NCBI GenBank assembly: GCA_026770595.1
Contig: MU633855.1
Coordinates: 1-21,206, forward strand
Direction: 5' to 3'
Length of the DNA: 21,206 nt
Source of the DNA: Ochromonadaceae sp. CCMP2298
Lineage: Eukaryota > Sar > Synurophyceae > Ochromonadales > Ochromonadaceae
Under the pieces are notes generated by a model. The model saw only the letters and a program-made list of their open reading frames with translations. It was not told the origin of the DNA and ran no database searches. The translations under genes were made by a program, and so were the position numbers. Within the stretch, counting starts at the first letter, position 1. Each line of letters starts with the position of its first letter. Positions 9,117 to 18,743 of the stretch are shown piece after piece.

Positions 9117-9626
9117 ACCGGCGGTCTATTGCGGATCCTGGGAGATGGATCCCTTGTCCAGCAGTCGATCAAAGGCGGACACATTGTGAGAGGACTCCTG
9201 CTGGACTTACCTCTCACATCAATCACAAAGTAAAAGGTATTGAATATGCGCAGATACAATCGGAAATGGTTGTTTAAATGTCTATCTATCTGACACATCT
9301 GCACATCTCAACACACCCTGAGTGAAATGTATCAGGGTGAATGTAGCAAAGAAAACTACAACACATGAAAACCGAAATCGGTGCTTGTATTCTGCAGGGC
9401 TTCATGCTGCAGTTTTCTTCTCCAGTGCTCCATTGCTTCTTATCTGGCTTCTTGCGGCGGTCGACAGCTTTCAGTGCAGCCAGCGGGTGGGGGATAGCGC
9501 AGCTGATTTGTGGCGCGGACGCTGCACGGCTTGAGGAGGAAGATCAGGACGCGTACAGAGCGGGGAAGCAGTATAATATAGCTGTGTAGTGGAACAGCAC
9601 GGAGTACAACAGACCGCATTGCAGGC
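9117..9626. promoter_or_regulatory. 510-bp divergent (putatively bidirectional) promoter region
   Basis: The region lies between the start codons of the minus-strand glycosyltransferase-like gene (9116) and the plus-strand sulfotransferase/oxygenase gene (9627). It is richer in A/T than the flanking coding sequence. A TATA-like stretch (gtataatata, 9571-9580) lies about 50 bp upstream of the plus-strand ATG. No coding sequence is convincing. Shared control of both genes is inferred from the arrangement only. Confidence 0.4.
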
Positions 9627-12600
9627 ATGAGCGGAATTACTCCGAGCAAGAACCCGCTGACGCCTAGCAAGGGCGGCCGCAGCAAGCCCAAGGGCGGCAC
9701 AGGCTTCCTGTCTGTGGTCATCTGCGTGCTGCTCTGCTGCATGCTGGGCGTGGGCGTGCTGCTGATGGTCACCATGCTGCCATCGGACGGAGCCACCGGT
9801 CCCGCCATCAACTCGCTGCTGGGCCCCTCCTCCGATGCCAGTAACTCGAAGCTGCTCAGTTTCAGCGAGAAGATTGCCAAGTGGGTGCCGCGCCTGCAGG
9901 AGGGCCAGGGCCTGCGCGGAGCGGAGGATCGGGTCACGCCCCCGTGGGAGAAGGAGTTCTGGACGCCTATCGACATAGTGGACGTGGATAGCACGCCGGT
10001 GGTGATCCTGTGCAAGTTGAACTTCAGGGAGTACAGCGAGCAGCCGCACCTGACCTCCATGTTCAAGGACCTGGTGGCCAAGAGCAAGTGCATGGGCGGC
10101 AACAGGCGCAGAGAGAGCCTCAAGAGCCTGCTGGAGGAGATTAACGACCCCAACGGCGGCGAGAGTGCGCGCGTGGTGGCTCCTAACGGGTTCGTGTTCC
10201 ACGAGAGCAGAGTGGGCAGCACCCTGGTGGCCAACTTCCTTGCCTCAGACCCGCTCAGCCTCGTGTTCAGCGAATCGGCGCCAGCTGCCAACGCGCTGCT
10301 GCACTGCGACGCCTGCACTCGCGAGCACAAGGTGCAGCTGTTCCGGGACGTGGTGACGCTGATGGGCCGGTCCCCCTTCCACCAGCACCTGTTCTTCAAG
10401 TTCCAGAGCATCACTGTCACGCACATGGACATAGCCTTGGAGGCCTTCCCAGAGGTGCCTTGGGTGTTCGTGTACCGGCAACCAGTGCAGACGATGATGT
10501 CACACATGGACCCTAGGAAGGACAACAACGGCAACGCGCCCTGCATGAGATCCAAGCGCAGGCCCCCTAAGGAGGTGCAGGCGGACATAGACAAATACGT
10601 CACGGGCTGGGGCGCGCCCAACGAGGCCTGGTGAGTAACACAGCAACCAGATCGGGAGTGGGTTGAACATGACGCACTAGCTTATCCCCTCTAACGCAAT
10701 TCTTTCCCCTTTTCCACCTTCCCCCCCCCCCCTCCATCCCTGCCCCCCTGCCCCACAGGTGTGCGGCGCACCTGAACATGCTATGCTCCTCCGCCGTGCG
10801 CAGCATGGAGAAGTATGGGACGCACAAGACGGAGGTAGGAGGAGAGAGCGTGCTGGTGCAGCGCGGCCTGTTCCTGAACTACGACTCGCTGCCCGGCATC
10901 GTGCCCGCGGTGCTGCTGCCGCACTTCGGGGTGGACCCAGTGCCTGCACGCTGGCTGCGCAAGATCTCGGAGGAGTCGGGGCAGTACAGCAAGTCACGCG
11001 GATCCAAGGCGGGCGTGTTCCTGGGCGACTCTAAGGACAAGGTGGAGCACTCCACGCAGCTTATCAAACAGTACGGAGAAGCCATACTGGGCCCCACCTA
11101 CGAGCTGATGCAGAAAAAGGCGCTGCTGGTGCTGGAGAGCGCTAGACCCGGCGCCATCGATCTGGTACTATCTCAGAGCGGGAAGACGATGGTGGATTTC
11201 GACTGGAAACTATTCAGCCCGCTGTCCAGTGGCGGGAGTGGGAGCGGGAGTGGGAGCGGGAGTGGGGGCGGGAGTGGGGGCTCTGCGGCGACGGGCAGGT
11301 GAGTGATGCTTGCCTGCCCTGCCTGCCATATCTGCTCTGTCCGTAATTATATCCATACTCATGTCCATTTATGCCCGTTTGTATGTGGATCGGTTATCCT
11401 GCTGTCTCCCTTAAACGGATTAGCTAGGCGCTCACATCTGCACTTTTTCTTTCTTGCCCCCACCACAGCGGCCTCTCTATCGTCCCAGCCCCAGTGTCAG
11501 TGCCAGTGGGTGAGTCGGGGGAGGTGCCGCACAGTCGGGTGCTGGAGCAAGTGGAGTTCCGAGCAGACATGCCCTTCGGCAACCACCACTCCTCCCGACC
11601 CGTGCAGGCCGCCCACTGCCCCCTGCAGCCCGATGCCGACTACCCCCGCGCCTACAGCATGATCGACATCGTGCGTAACTGGAACCCCGACAACACCACC
11701 ATCCCCCCCACGCACTACGATAGCCTCTGCCACTTCGACTGCGCCAACGCCACGCAGCTGCAGCAGGCATACACATACCGCGCAGCAGAACTGCCCTTCG
11801 TGGCCTACAACATAGAAGAGATCGACGCAGTGGTGAAGAAGTGGTCCGACCTCAACTACCTGGAGGGGAAGATGGGCACCACCCGCTACCGCACTGAGAA
11901 GTCTGTCTCTAACCACTTCATGTACTGGAGCAACGCCAGGGACAAATTCCTGCGCACAGCCCAGGGCAAGAACTGGACCGCACCCACCGAGATCAAGCAG
12001 ACCACGTATCAGCAGTGGATGCAGACAGCCATCACGCAGCACAACAACAGTCTGGCGAAGAGGGAGCATGAGTACTTCAGAGTGAGCTCAGACACCCCCT
12101 GGCTGTCTGCAGAGCTGCCCTTCTTCAAACCTGTCAAGAACCTGCTATTGGTAGACCCAGCAGGGCAGCAGGGCATCCACTGCAGGTACCTACCCCTCCA
12201 TGCAAATGTGCTGTACCCCTTCTGTTCTGTAAACGTGTATTTAACCCCCTCCTTTACTATAAATGTTTATTTAACCCACAGGTTCGGTATGCGTTCGGTC
12301 ATCGCGGAGGCTCACTTCGATGGCACCCGCAACTCCGTAGTGGAGCTGGCAGGCATTCGGAGATGGATTATGACCCATCCAGACCAGGTAAGCCTCCTCT
12401 CCTCCTCTCCTCCTCTCTTCCCCTCTCCCTCCCTTCCTGTGTACACTTTGCGACACTGACCCCCTTCTCCGACACCGAACACCTGAACACCTAGTGCAAG
12501 GACATGCACATGCTACCCCGGGGCCACCCCAGCGGGCGGCACAGCCAGGTGGACTGGTCAGCCCCCGACCTGCAGAAATACCCCAACTTCGCCAAGGTAA

Positions 12601-12853
12601 TCACAATCCTAGTACAGCCCTCCCTACAGCTCTCCCTCGAACCTTAATTCCACCTTCCACCCCCCCTTCCTCCTTCCCTACCTCCTCCCCCCAGGTGAAG
12701 GGCCACGAGGTGATCCTGGTCCCAGGGGACTTCCTGTTCGTGCCCACCTACTGGATACACTACATCGTCTCGCTCAACGTCAACATTCAGTGCAACAGCA
12801 GATCAGGCATGTCGCGCGTATACGACGGAGCCATTCACAAGTGCGGCTTCTAG
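9627..12853 (+). CDS. Membrane-anchored sulfotransferase-like / cupin_8 (JmjC-like) oxygenase fusion protein
   Basis: Six exons (9627-10630, 10759-11298, 11469-12185, 12282-12387, 12495-12596, 12695-12853) join in frame to 875 aa. All introns are GT-AG; the first three are phase 2 and the last two phase 0. Residues 27-50 are one membrane segment after a short Lys/Arg-rich tail, a type II Golgi-enzyme layout. A sulfotransferase-like P-loop follows (FHESRVGSTLVANFL, 191-205), then PWVFVYRQP (278-286) with Ser292, matching the PAPS 5'- and 3'-phosphate sites. EAWCAAHLNMLC spans intron 1. A Gly/Ser linker (about 491-514) leads to a C-terminal cupin_8/JmjC-like domain (about 620-875): KSVSNHFMYW, then EAHFDGTRN, RRWIMTHPDQ and PTYWIHYIVSLN. 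The Fe(II) triad is H765-x-D767...H845, all present. I infer that the protein sulfates and/or hydroxylates secreted glycans or proteins; both substrates are unknown. The splice phases and open reading argue for one gene rather than two. Confidence 0.82.
11231..11280 (+). repeat. Hexanucleotide repeat encoding a Gly/Ser linker
   Basis: About eight imperfect copies of gggag(t/c) or gggggc encode a Gly-Ser alternation at the end of exon 2 of the sulfotransferase/oxygenase gene, just before the phase-2 intron at 11299-11468. It forms the flexible joint between the two enzyme-like halves. It is a slippage-prone sequence and its length may vary between alleles. Confidence 0.8.
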
Positions 12854-13262
12854 GTGGCAGGTGGCAGGTGGTGGCAGGTGGGAGGGAGACTCCCCAGGAG
12901 GGGGGCGGTTGGAACGAGCTGCACTAGGATAAGGAGGGACTGTGCTAAGTTGTATATATCTGCTATATTTTAGTGATCTAGATAAACTCCTCTGGCTCTC
13001 GGTGCAGCCCACCCACCAGCGCCTGCCACCGCCTGTCCCAGAGTACATTTGTAATTATTTCGCAAACGTCTTTCAAATCCTACTTGTGTTATGAATTACC
13101 ACCCGTTAAAACCAGTAAGATTTACGAAGATATGTGCAACGAATGAATCGAACGAGAATGCTCATTCTTTCCCTCGATAATTTGGCGATACTTGAGAAAG
13201 AATAGGTCGCTCGTACTAAAGCTGCAGAAAGAGTAGGCCGTTGTGGGAAGTGGCACCTGAAG
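12854..13262. other. 3' UTR and intergenic sequence with a GGTGGCA tandem repeat
   Basis: Directly after the stop codon of the fusion gene there are about three copies of ggtggca (12853-12881). A/T-rich 3' UTR-like sequence follows from about 12940. An ATG at 13091 starts a short frame of eight codons that meets a donor-like gtaaga at 13115. In principle this could be a first exon for the open frame at 13263-13703, joining at an AG at 13249-13250, but the acceptor lacks a C/T tract, so I do not annotate it. Confidence 0.4.
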
Positions 13263-13703
13263 TTGGCAGCAGTGCTCGTGAACCAGGCGCTCAGCTTTGC
13301 CTACCACAAACAAGATTGCCCCGCCCCGGTCCAGGGCTGCATTGACGTGTCCTCTTTCATCCGTGAGCGCTGTGAGAGCGCCGCTAAGGCTGGAAAGTGC
13401 ACAGGGTTGCTGGAGCTGCTGGACGAGGCGCTGCAGGACTTCCGTACCACCCTGCTGTCCCTGGCAGTCCGTCCCCACAACCTGGCCGTCCGTCCCCAAC
13501 AACCCGAGGACATCTTCGCGGACGAGAAGATGCATCAGTCAGCCAGGCGCCTGAAGGAAATCCTGGTTAAGACTGCGATCGCGCATGTGGAGTACAACGA
13601 GGTTGCGGGCCTCTTCCCAGGCAGCGGCGGGTTCGTTTGGCGCGGTTGGATCCAGGTTCTTACTCAGTGGATGGAGACACTTGGCCTTCCCTGCTTTAAC
13701 TGA
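13263..13703 (+). CDS. Unrecognised open frame, possible terminal exon or gene remnant
   Basis: The frame encodes about 146 residues and reaches back to a stop at 13203, with no ATG before residue 90 or so. If real, it is therefore a downstream exon or a 5'-broken copy. It reads as a soluble, helix-prone protein: two acidic/Leu-rich segments (LLELLDEALQDF; ARRLKEILVKTAIAHVEYNE) and a hydrophobic, Trp-rich end (GGFVWRGWIQVLTQWMETLG). A short internal duplication (LAVRPHN / LAVRPQQ) comes from repeated gtccgtcccc DNA. I recognise no family and assign no function. C/G-leaning codons in the first half support coding, but the evidence is weak. Confidence 0.3.
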   Translation: MAAVLVNQALSFAYHKQDCPAPVQGCIDVSSFIRERCESAAKAGKCTGLLELLDEALQDFRTTLLSLAVRPHNLAVRPQQPEDIFADEKMHQSARRLKEILVKTAIAHVEYNEVAGLFPGSGGFVWRGWIQVLTQWMETLGLPCFN

Positions 13704-13931
13704 AGAGGCTGCACGGCAAAGTTCCTCTTTTGCTCTGCCGCCCGAGTGAGAGTGCTGCTATTACAAAACCAACAGTGCCCCAACACAAAGGGCTGAACGG
13801 CACGGCCGTGTGCAAGGCGTATCTGTGCAAGCTCCTGGGAGTAAAAGATGGGAATGGAGCATTGCCGGGGTACACACGCGCTGTTTGCCACTTCCGTCAT
13901 CCCCCCAGGGTGTCCGTGTGCCCCCCCCCGA

Positions 13932-13967
13932 CGCCAGATAGCCTTACATATGTAAGGCTATCTGGCG
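13932..13967. repeat. Perfect 36-bp palindrome (18-bp arms, no spacer)
   Basis: The left arm cgccagatagccttacat (13932-13949) is followed directly by its exact reverse complement (13950-13967). After one mismatched pair (13931/13968), six more pairs extend the stem to 13925-13974 (C-run against G-run). Transcribed RNA could fold into a long hairpin with a minimal loop, and the DNA could extrude a cruciform. It resembles neither a rho-independent terminator (wrong kingdom) nor a tRNA. Origin unknown. Confidence 0.9.
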
Positions 13968-14238
13968 CCGGGGGTTAGCACAGTCCGACATCACCTTGGC
14001 CGAGGCCCAGGCAGCAGCGACATTAGATTCCCCCGACTGCGAGAGAGAACTTCAAAGGCCTGCGAGAGAGAACTTCGGACGGCTCCAAGGGGAAGGAAGA
14101 AGGTCGCCTAGGGGTGTGGCGGAATCGGGAGGGGTCACGGCCACGGTGTGGCCAGGACGCCTACGAAGGAATCCATCGAATTGTAGTAGGAGCTGCCAGG
14201 TAGGATTAGTCAGCAAGAATTTCTGGCCGGAAGACTGG

Positions 14239-14292
14239 AGAACTGGAGCACGATCTCACATCAACAGAACTGGAGCACGATCTCACATCAAC
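14239..14292 (+). repeat. 27-bp exact tandem duplication
   Basis: Two adjacent identical 27-bp copies (14239-14265 and 14266-14292), each beginning agaactggagcacg, are followed by a partial atcaac echo. The period is a multiple of three, so an open frame running through it keeps a nine-residue repeat (RTGARSHIN). That frame has no ATG and is not supported as a gene. Confidence 0.85.
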
Positions 14293-14602
14293 ATCAACAA
14301 TAAGTGAGGAATAATTCCCTAGGGACACATGGGAACGAAAAAAGGGACGGGAAAGTGGGACAAAATTTGGTGGCGAGTGGTGGCTCTCTTCGCCGAATGT
14401 GCAAGCCGAGGATCTGTGCGAGTTGGTAGGAACCTAGGTTGGAAGGGAGCTGTGGGAGACCTGCATCCACTCTTCACACCCATCGGCTAGAGCTACTCAG
14501 AGTAGTCGTGTGAGCGTACGTGCACAGCGAACGCTAGCGAGACAGCGGGACAAACGCAACCTGCGAATCTGTGGAAATTTGCGACGACCGATAACCTGAG
14601 AG

Positions 14603-17600
14603 ATGAGCAAATTTGCCGCAACCTCCGAGCCCAAGGCGGCGCCCAAGTCAACCAATAGAAGGGACCACCTGCGCGATATCGAGCAGCGCGTGCAGGCGCA
14701 GTGGGCCGCGGACAAGGTGTACGAGGTGGAGGTGGACCTGACCCGCGAGAAGTACATGCTCTCCTTCCCCTACCCATACATGAACGGACGCCTTCACCTT
14801 GGCCACGCCTTCAGCCTGACCAAGGCCGAGTTCACTGCTCGCTTCCAGCGCCTGCAGGGCAAGAACGTGATGTTTCCCTTCGGCTTCCACTGTACGGGCA
14901 TGCCCATCCAGGCGGCGGCCAACAAGCTGCGGGAGGAGATGGCCAACTACGGATGCCCCCCGGACTTCCCAGAGCACACCCAGCCCATGCAGGTTGAGGA
15001 GAAGACGGAGACAGCGGAGCAGCAGCTGGCCAACAAGTCGAAGGGCAAGAAGACCAAGCTGGCGGTGAAAGGGCTCACGGGTCCTGCGAGGCAGTGGGAC
15101 ATCCTGGCCAAGATGGTGCCCCTGGAGGACATCCCCCTCTTCGCAGACCCCATGAAGTGGCTCAACTACTTCCCCCCACTGGGTGTGCAGGACTTGACGG
15201 CGTTCGGCAGTGCTATCGACTGGCGGCGCAGCTTCATCACGACGGCTGTGAACCCCGTGTACGATGCCTTCATCCGGTGGCAGTTCAACCTGCTGCAGAA
15301 GGGAGAGCGGTGAGTGCATCGGGGGATAAGAGCGCGCCTGTGCAGAGTGTGATCTACCTCCCTCATGCTCTAACGTCTTGACGCTCTATTGCTCTTACCC
15401 TTACCTCCTTATCCCCTTCCTTCCACCTCACCTCTCCCGTCCCTGCCCCCCTCCCCCCGCAGCATCCGCTCTGGCTTCCGCCCCAACGTGTACTCGGTGA
15501 AGGACAAGCAGGTGTGTGCGGACCACGACCGCTCCTCAGGCGAGGGCGTGTGTCCCCAGGAGTACACCCTGGTGAAGCTGGCAGTGATCACCCCCTACCC
15601 CGCAGACAGCAAGCTCAACCACCCCGCCCTAGCAGGCAAGCCTCTGTTCCTGACGCCTGCCACTCTGCGTCCCGAGACGATGTACGGGCAGACCAACTGC
15701 TTCGTGCTGCCTGAGGGGGAGTACGGGGCGTTCGAGTTCAAGAACGGAGAGGTGTACATAATGTCTGAGCGATCAGCTCTGGGCCTGGCTCACCAGGACG
15801 CCGCCACTGAGTGGGGCAAGGTCAACTGCCTGCTGAAGCTCACCGGCCAAGATCTGCTGGGCCTGCCCCTGCGTGCGCCCTATGCTGTGTACGAGACCGT
15901 GTACACCCTGCCCCTGATGACCATCTCCATGGGCAAGGGCACGGGCGTCGTTACATCCGTGCCCTCTGACGCGCCTGACGACTACGTGGCTCTGAAGGAG
16001 CTGCAGGACAAGCCCCTGTGGAGGGAGAAGTTCGGACTGACCGCGGAGATGGTGGAGCCCTTCGAGGTGGTGCCCATCATTGAGATACCGGGGTACGGGG
16101 ACAAGTGCGCGGTGACGATGTGCGAGAAGCTGGACATCAAGTCCAGCAAGGAGAAGGACAAGCTCAAGGCGGCCAAGGACGAGGTGTACCTCAAGGGCTT
16201 CTACGAGGGAGTCATGCTGGTGGGCTCATGTGCGGGCATGAAGGTGTGCGACGCCAAGCCCATCGTGCGCAAGGAGCTCATGGACCTGGGACTGGCCCTG
16301 CCCTACTTCGAGCCTGAGAGCTTAGTGGTGGGTCGCTCGGGTGATGAGTGCGTGGTGGCTTTGACTGACCAGTGGTATCTGTTCTACGGTGATGAACAGT
16401 GGAAGGGCCTGGTGTCGACGCACCTGCACAGCGCGAACTTCAACAGCTATAACACGGGCGTGCTGGACGCCTTCGATAAGGCAGTGGACTGGCTGAAGGA
16501 GTGGGCCTGCAGCAGGGAGTTCGGACTGGGCACGCAGCTGCCCTGGGAGAGCAAGTGGGTCATCGACTCGCTCTCTGACTCCACCATATACATGGCTCTG
16601 TACACGATCGCGCACAGGTTCTTCGGATCTAGCGGCTTCGACAACCTCAACCTGGCGGGAGAGGCGGGCGCACCCTGCGGGATCAGCCCGGTCGACCTGA
16701 CGGACGAGGTCTTCGACTTCATCTTCCTGCACAAACCCCTGCCCGCAGGTGTCACCACGCCCATCGCCGAGTCTCTGCTGCAGGAGCTCAGGGGCGAGTT
16801 CGAGTACTGGTACCCTATGGACCTGCGCGTGTCCGCCAAAGACCTGATCCCCAACCACCTCACGATGTGCCTGTACAACCACGCAGAGGTGTGGAAGGAC
16901 CAGCCGCACATGTGGCCCAGGGGCATCTACTGCAACGGACACATCATGGTGGACGCCGAGAAGATGTCCAAGAGCAAGGGCAACTTCCTCATGCTGCTGG
17001 AGTGCTGCGAGGAGTTCACTGCGGACGCTACTCGATTCGCACTGGCAGATGCGGGGGACACTCTGGAGGATGCCAACTTCGACAGGGCGGTGGCCAACCA
17101 GGCCATCACCTACATGGTCATAGAGGAGGAGTGGATCAAGCAGCTGCTGGCGGACGCACAGGCGGGCAACCTGCGCACCGGTGAGCCCATATGATGCGAT
17201 GCTGCTTCCGTTAGCCGCGCTTACCACTAATTTTCCCACGAACCCGTACCCCCACCCTGCTTATGATGCTGCTGTATACTGCTGTGTGCCCCTTTTTTCT
17301 GCTGCCTCCTCCCTCTCCGCAGATGAGGAGATGGTTTTCATGGATCGCGCCTTCAACAACGAGATCGACTACCTCATCGCAGCCACCTTCGCCGAGTACG
17401 ACAAGATGTGCTACAGAGACGGCATCCACAGGGCCTGGTTCGACATGATGATCGTCAGGGACTTCTACAGGGACTGGTCGCTTAAGTGCAACGTGCCCAT
17501 GCACCAAGCAGTGGCCATGCGGTTCGTGGAGGCGGTGGCGGTGATGATGGCGCCCATCACTCCTCACTGGTGCGAGCACGTGTGGGGCCTGTTAGGGCGC

Positions 17601-18170
17601 AAGGGCACAGTCAACGACGCAGCCTGGCCCGCCTTCCAGCCCGCGGACCGCATGCTTCGCAAGGAGTACCTGTTCTTCAGAGACTTCGTTAAGAACATCC
17701 GCATGGGCACGATCAAACTCAAGGTGGCCCCGCCCAAGTGCGCCTGTATCTACCTGGCCAGCACCTACGAGGCGGTCAAGGTGGACGTGCTGCTGCACAT
17801 GCAGGGGCAGTGCGACGCTGAGGGCAAGTTCCCCTCCGACTTCATCAAGGGCCTGAAACCCTACCTGGAGTCTCAGCCGCAGCTCCTCTCTCACACAAAG
17901 CCCCTGATGCAGTTTGCCTCCTTCATGAAGGACGAGGCGAACGAAAGAGGCGCAGACGCGCTAGCTGTGGTGCTGCCCTTCGACCAGAGAGCTATCATAC
18001 AGGAGAACGCGGTCTACGTGCTGGCTGCGCTGGACCTGGCCCACATCAGCATCCTGGACGTGGAGGACGCCGCCTCCGCCTCTGCGCCCAGCGTGGACAA
18101 GAAGAAGATGGGCATGGCGGTGCCTGGCAAGCCCTCCTTCAGCCTCTACACTGGCACGGCATCCAGCTGA
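14603..18170 (+). CDS. LARS: Cytosolic leucyl-tRNA synthetase (class I, eukaryote/archaeal type)
   Basis: Three exons (14603-15309, 15463-17180, 17323-18170) join in phases 2 and 1 to encode 1090 aa, close to the usual 1100-1170 aa for eukaryotic cytosolic LeuRS. It charges tRNA-Leu with leucine using ATP. The class I HIGH motif appears as FPYPYMNGRLHLGH (55-68) and KMSKS is exact at 736-740. The editing (CP1) domain lies between them, with TLRPETMYGQTN (303-314) and the hydrolytic region SDAPDDY (404-410), so proofreading of mischarged tRNA should be intact. The C-terminal anticodon-binding region contains AFNNEIDYLI and MAPITPHWCEHVW. No organelle presequence is evident at the N-terminus. 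The ATG at 14603 is the first in the frame and lies 48 codons before the catalytic core. Codons are strongly C/G-ending, as expected for a highly expressed gene. It converges on the CDK gene. Confidence 0.93.
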
Positions 18171-18203
18171 ATAGTGAATAGTGAATAGTAAAAAGTGAAT
18201 AGT
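18169..18203 (+). repeat. Short tandem repeat (GAATAGT)n at the stop codon
   Basis: Copies lie at 18169-18175, 18176-18182 and 18183-18189, with a fourth at 18197-18203. The first two bases of the array are the last two of the synthetase TGA stop. It is probably replication-slippage sequence in the 3' UTR. Confidence 0.8.
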
Positions 18204-18743
18204 CGATTAGACAGGGGGCCTAGCGGGGGGAGCTCGAAGGAGGGGCAGCGTAGCAGGAACAGCGTGTAGGTAGGGTGTGGGTAGAGCACGCTGGGTGTGC
18301 AGCTGAGTAGCGGACGAGGCGGATGGAGAGTTGAATATTGATAGAAGAGGAGAGCATATTTTTCACTTTTCCTATCGTCGGGGTGCAGACTAATTTTTAA
18401 GAAAGTGAAATGGATCCGTCGATTTTATATTACAACTATCCGATACTAATACTGCGCCCAACCGGCCGCCAGAGGGGCACCGACACCGTAGTGACCGTGT
18501 GTCCCCCCAACTCGCCTCGACTCACCCCACTGGCCAGTCGCAGCGTCCGCCCCCGCGATGCATAACCTTCCAAAAGTTTCAGCAGCGCGAGGGCATTTAA
18601 AACCACGTCGTCGTAGTAAAACCCTGCCTCTCTAAAGCATCTCCCACATTGTACAAGCTCCGAAATGACACACCAGCACCTGCTTCTGCCGTGCTGCTGT
18701 CCACGCCTGCCCCTGCCCCAGTGTCATGTATCGCCTTGCAGCT
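18171..18743. other. Intergenic region between convergent genes, with GAATAGT repeats
   Basis: The 573-bp spacer holds the 3' UTRs of the leucyl-tRNA synthetase (+) and CDK (-) genes. Three tandem gaatagt units and a fourth after a short A-run lie at 18169-18203, the first overlapping the TGA stop. The rest is moderately A/T-rich around 18340-18440 and otherwise unremarkable. No gene is seen. Confidence 0.5.

Larger units (their letters stand above)
13704..14602. other. 900-bp region upstream of leucyl-tRNA synthetase with palindrome and direct repeats
   Basis: No convincing gene is seen. Two open frames (about 13730-13978 and 13996-14307) lack ATG starts and family motifs. The region holds a 36-bp perfect palindrome (13932-13967), a 17-bp direct repeat (14037-14053 and 14060-14076) and a 27-bp tandem duplication (14239-14292). 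The 300 bp before 14603 should contain the promoter and 5' UTR of the synthetase gene. The repeat content suggests decayed mobile DNA, but no terminal repeats or transposase/reverse-transcriptase motifs are visible. Confidence 0.45.

Noticed and set aside
9440-10621. 393-codon open frame on the minus strand across the first exon of the fusion gene
   Set aside because: It is antisense to a well-supported domain-bearing exon. Strong C/G third-position bias on the plus strand removes stops from this frame, and the translation shows no domain or consistent codon use.
14365-14400. tttggtggcgagtggtggc resembling a retroelement primer-binding site
   Set aside because: No flanking long terminal repeats and no gag/pol motifs are visible; a TGG-start match alone is not evidence.
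16322-17239. 305-codon minus-strand open frame inside leucyl-tRNA synthetase
   Set aside because: It is a shadow of the synthetase coding sequence, with no motifs, and it crosses an exon-intron boundary.
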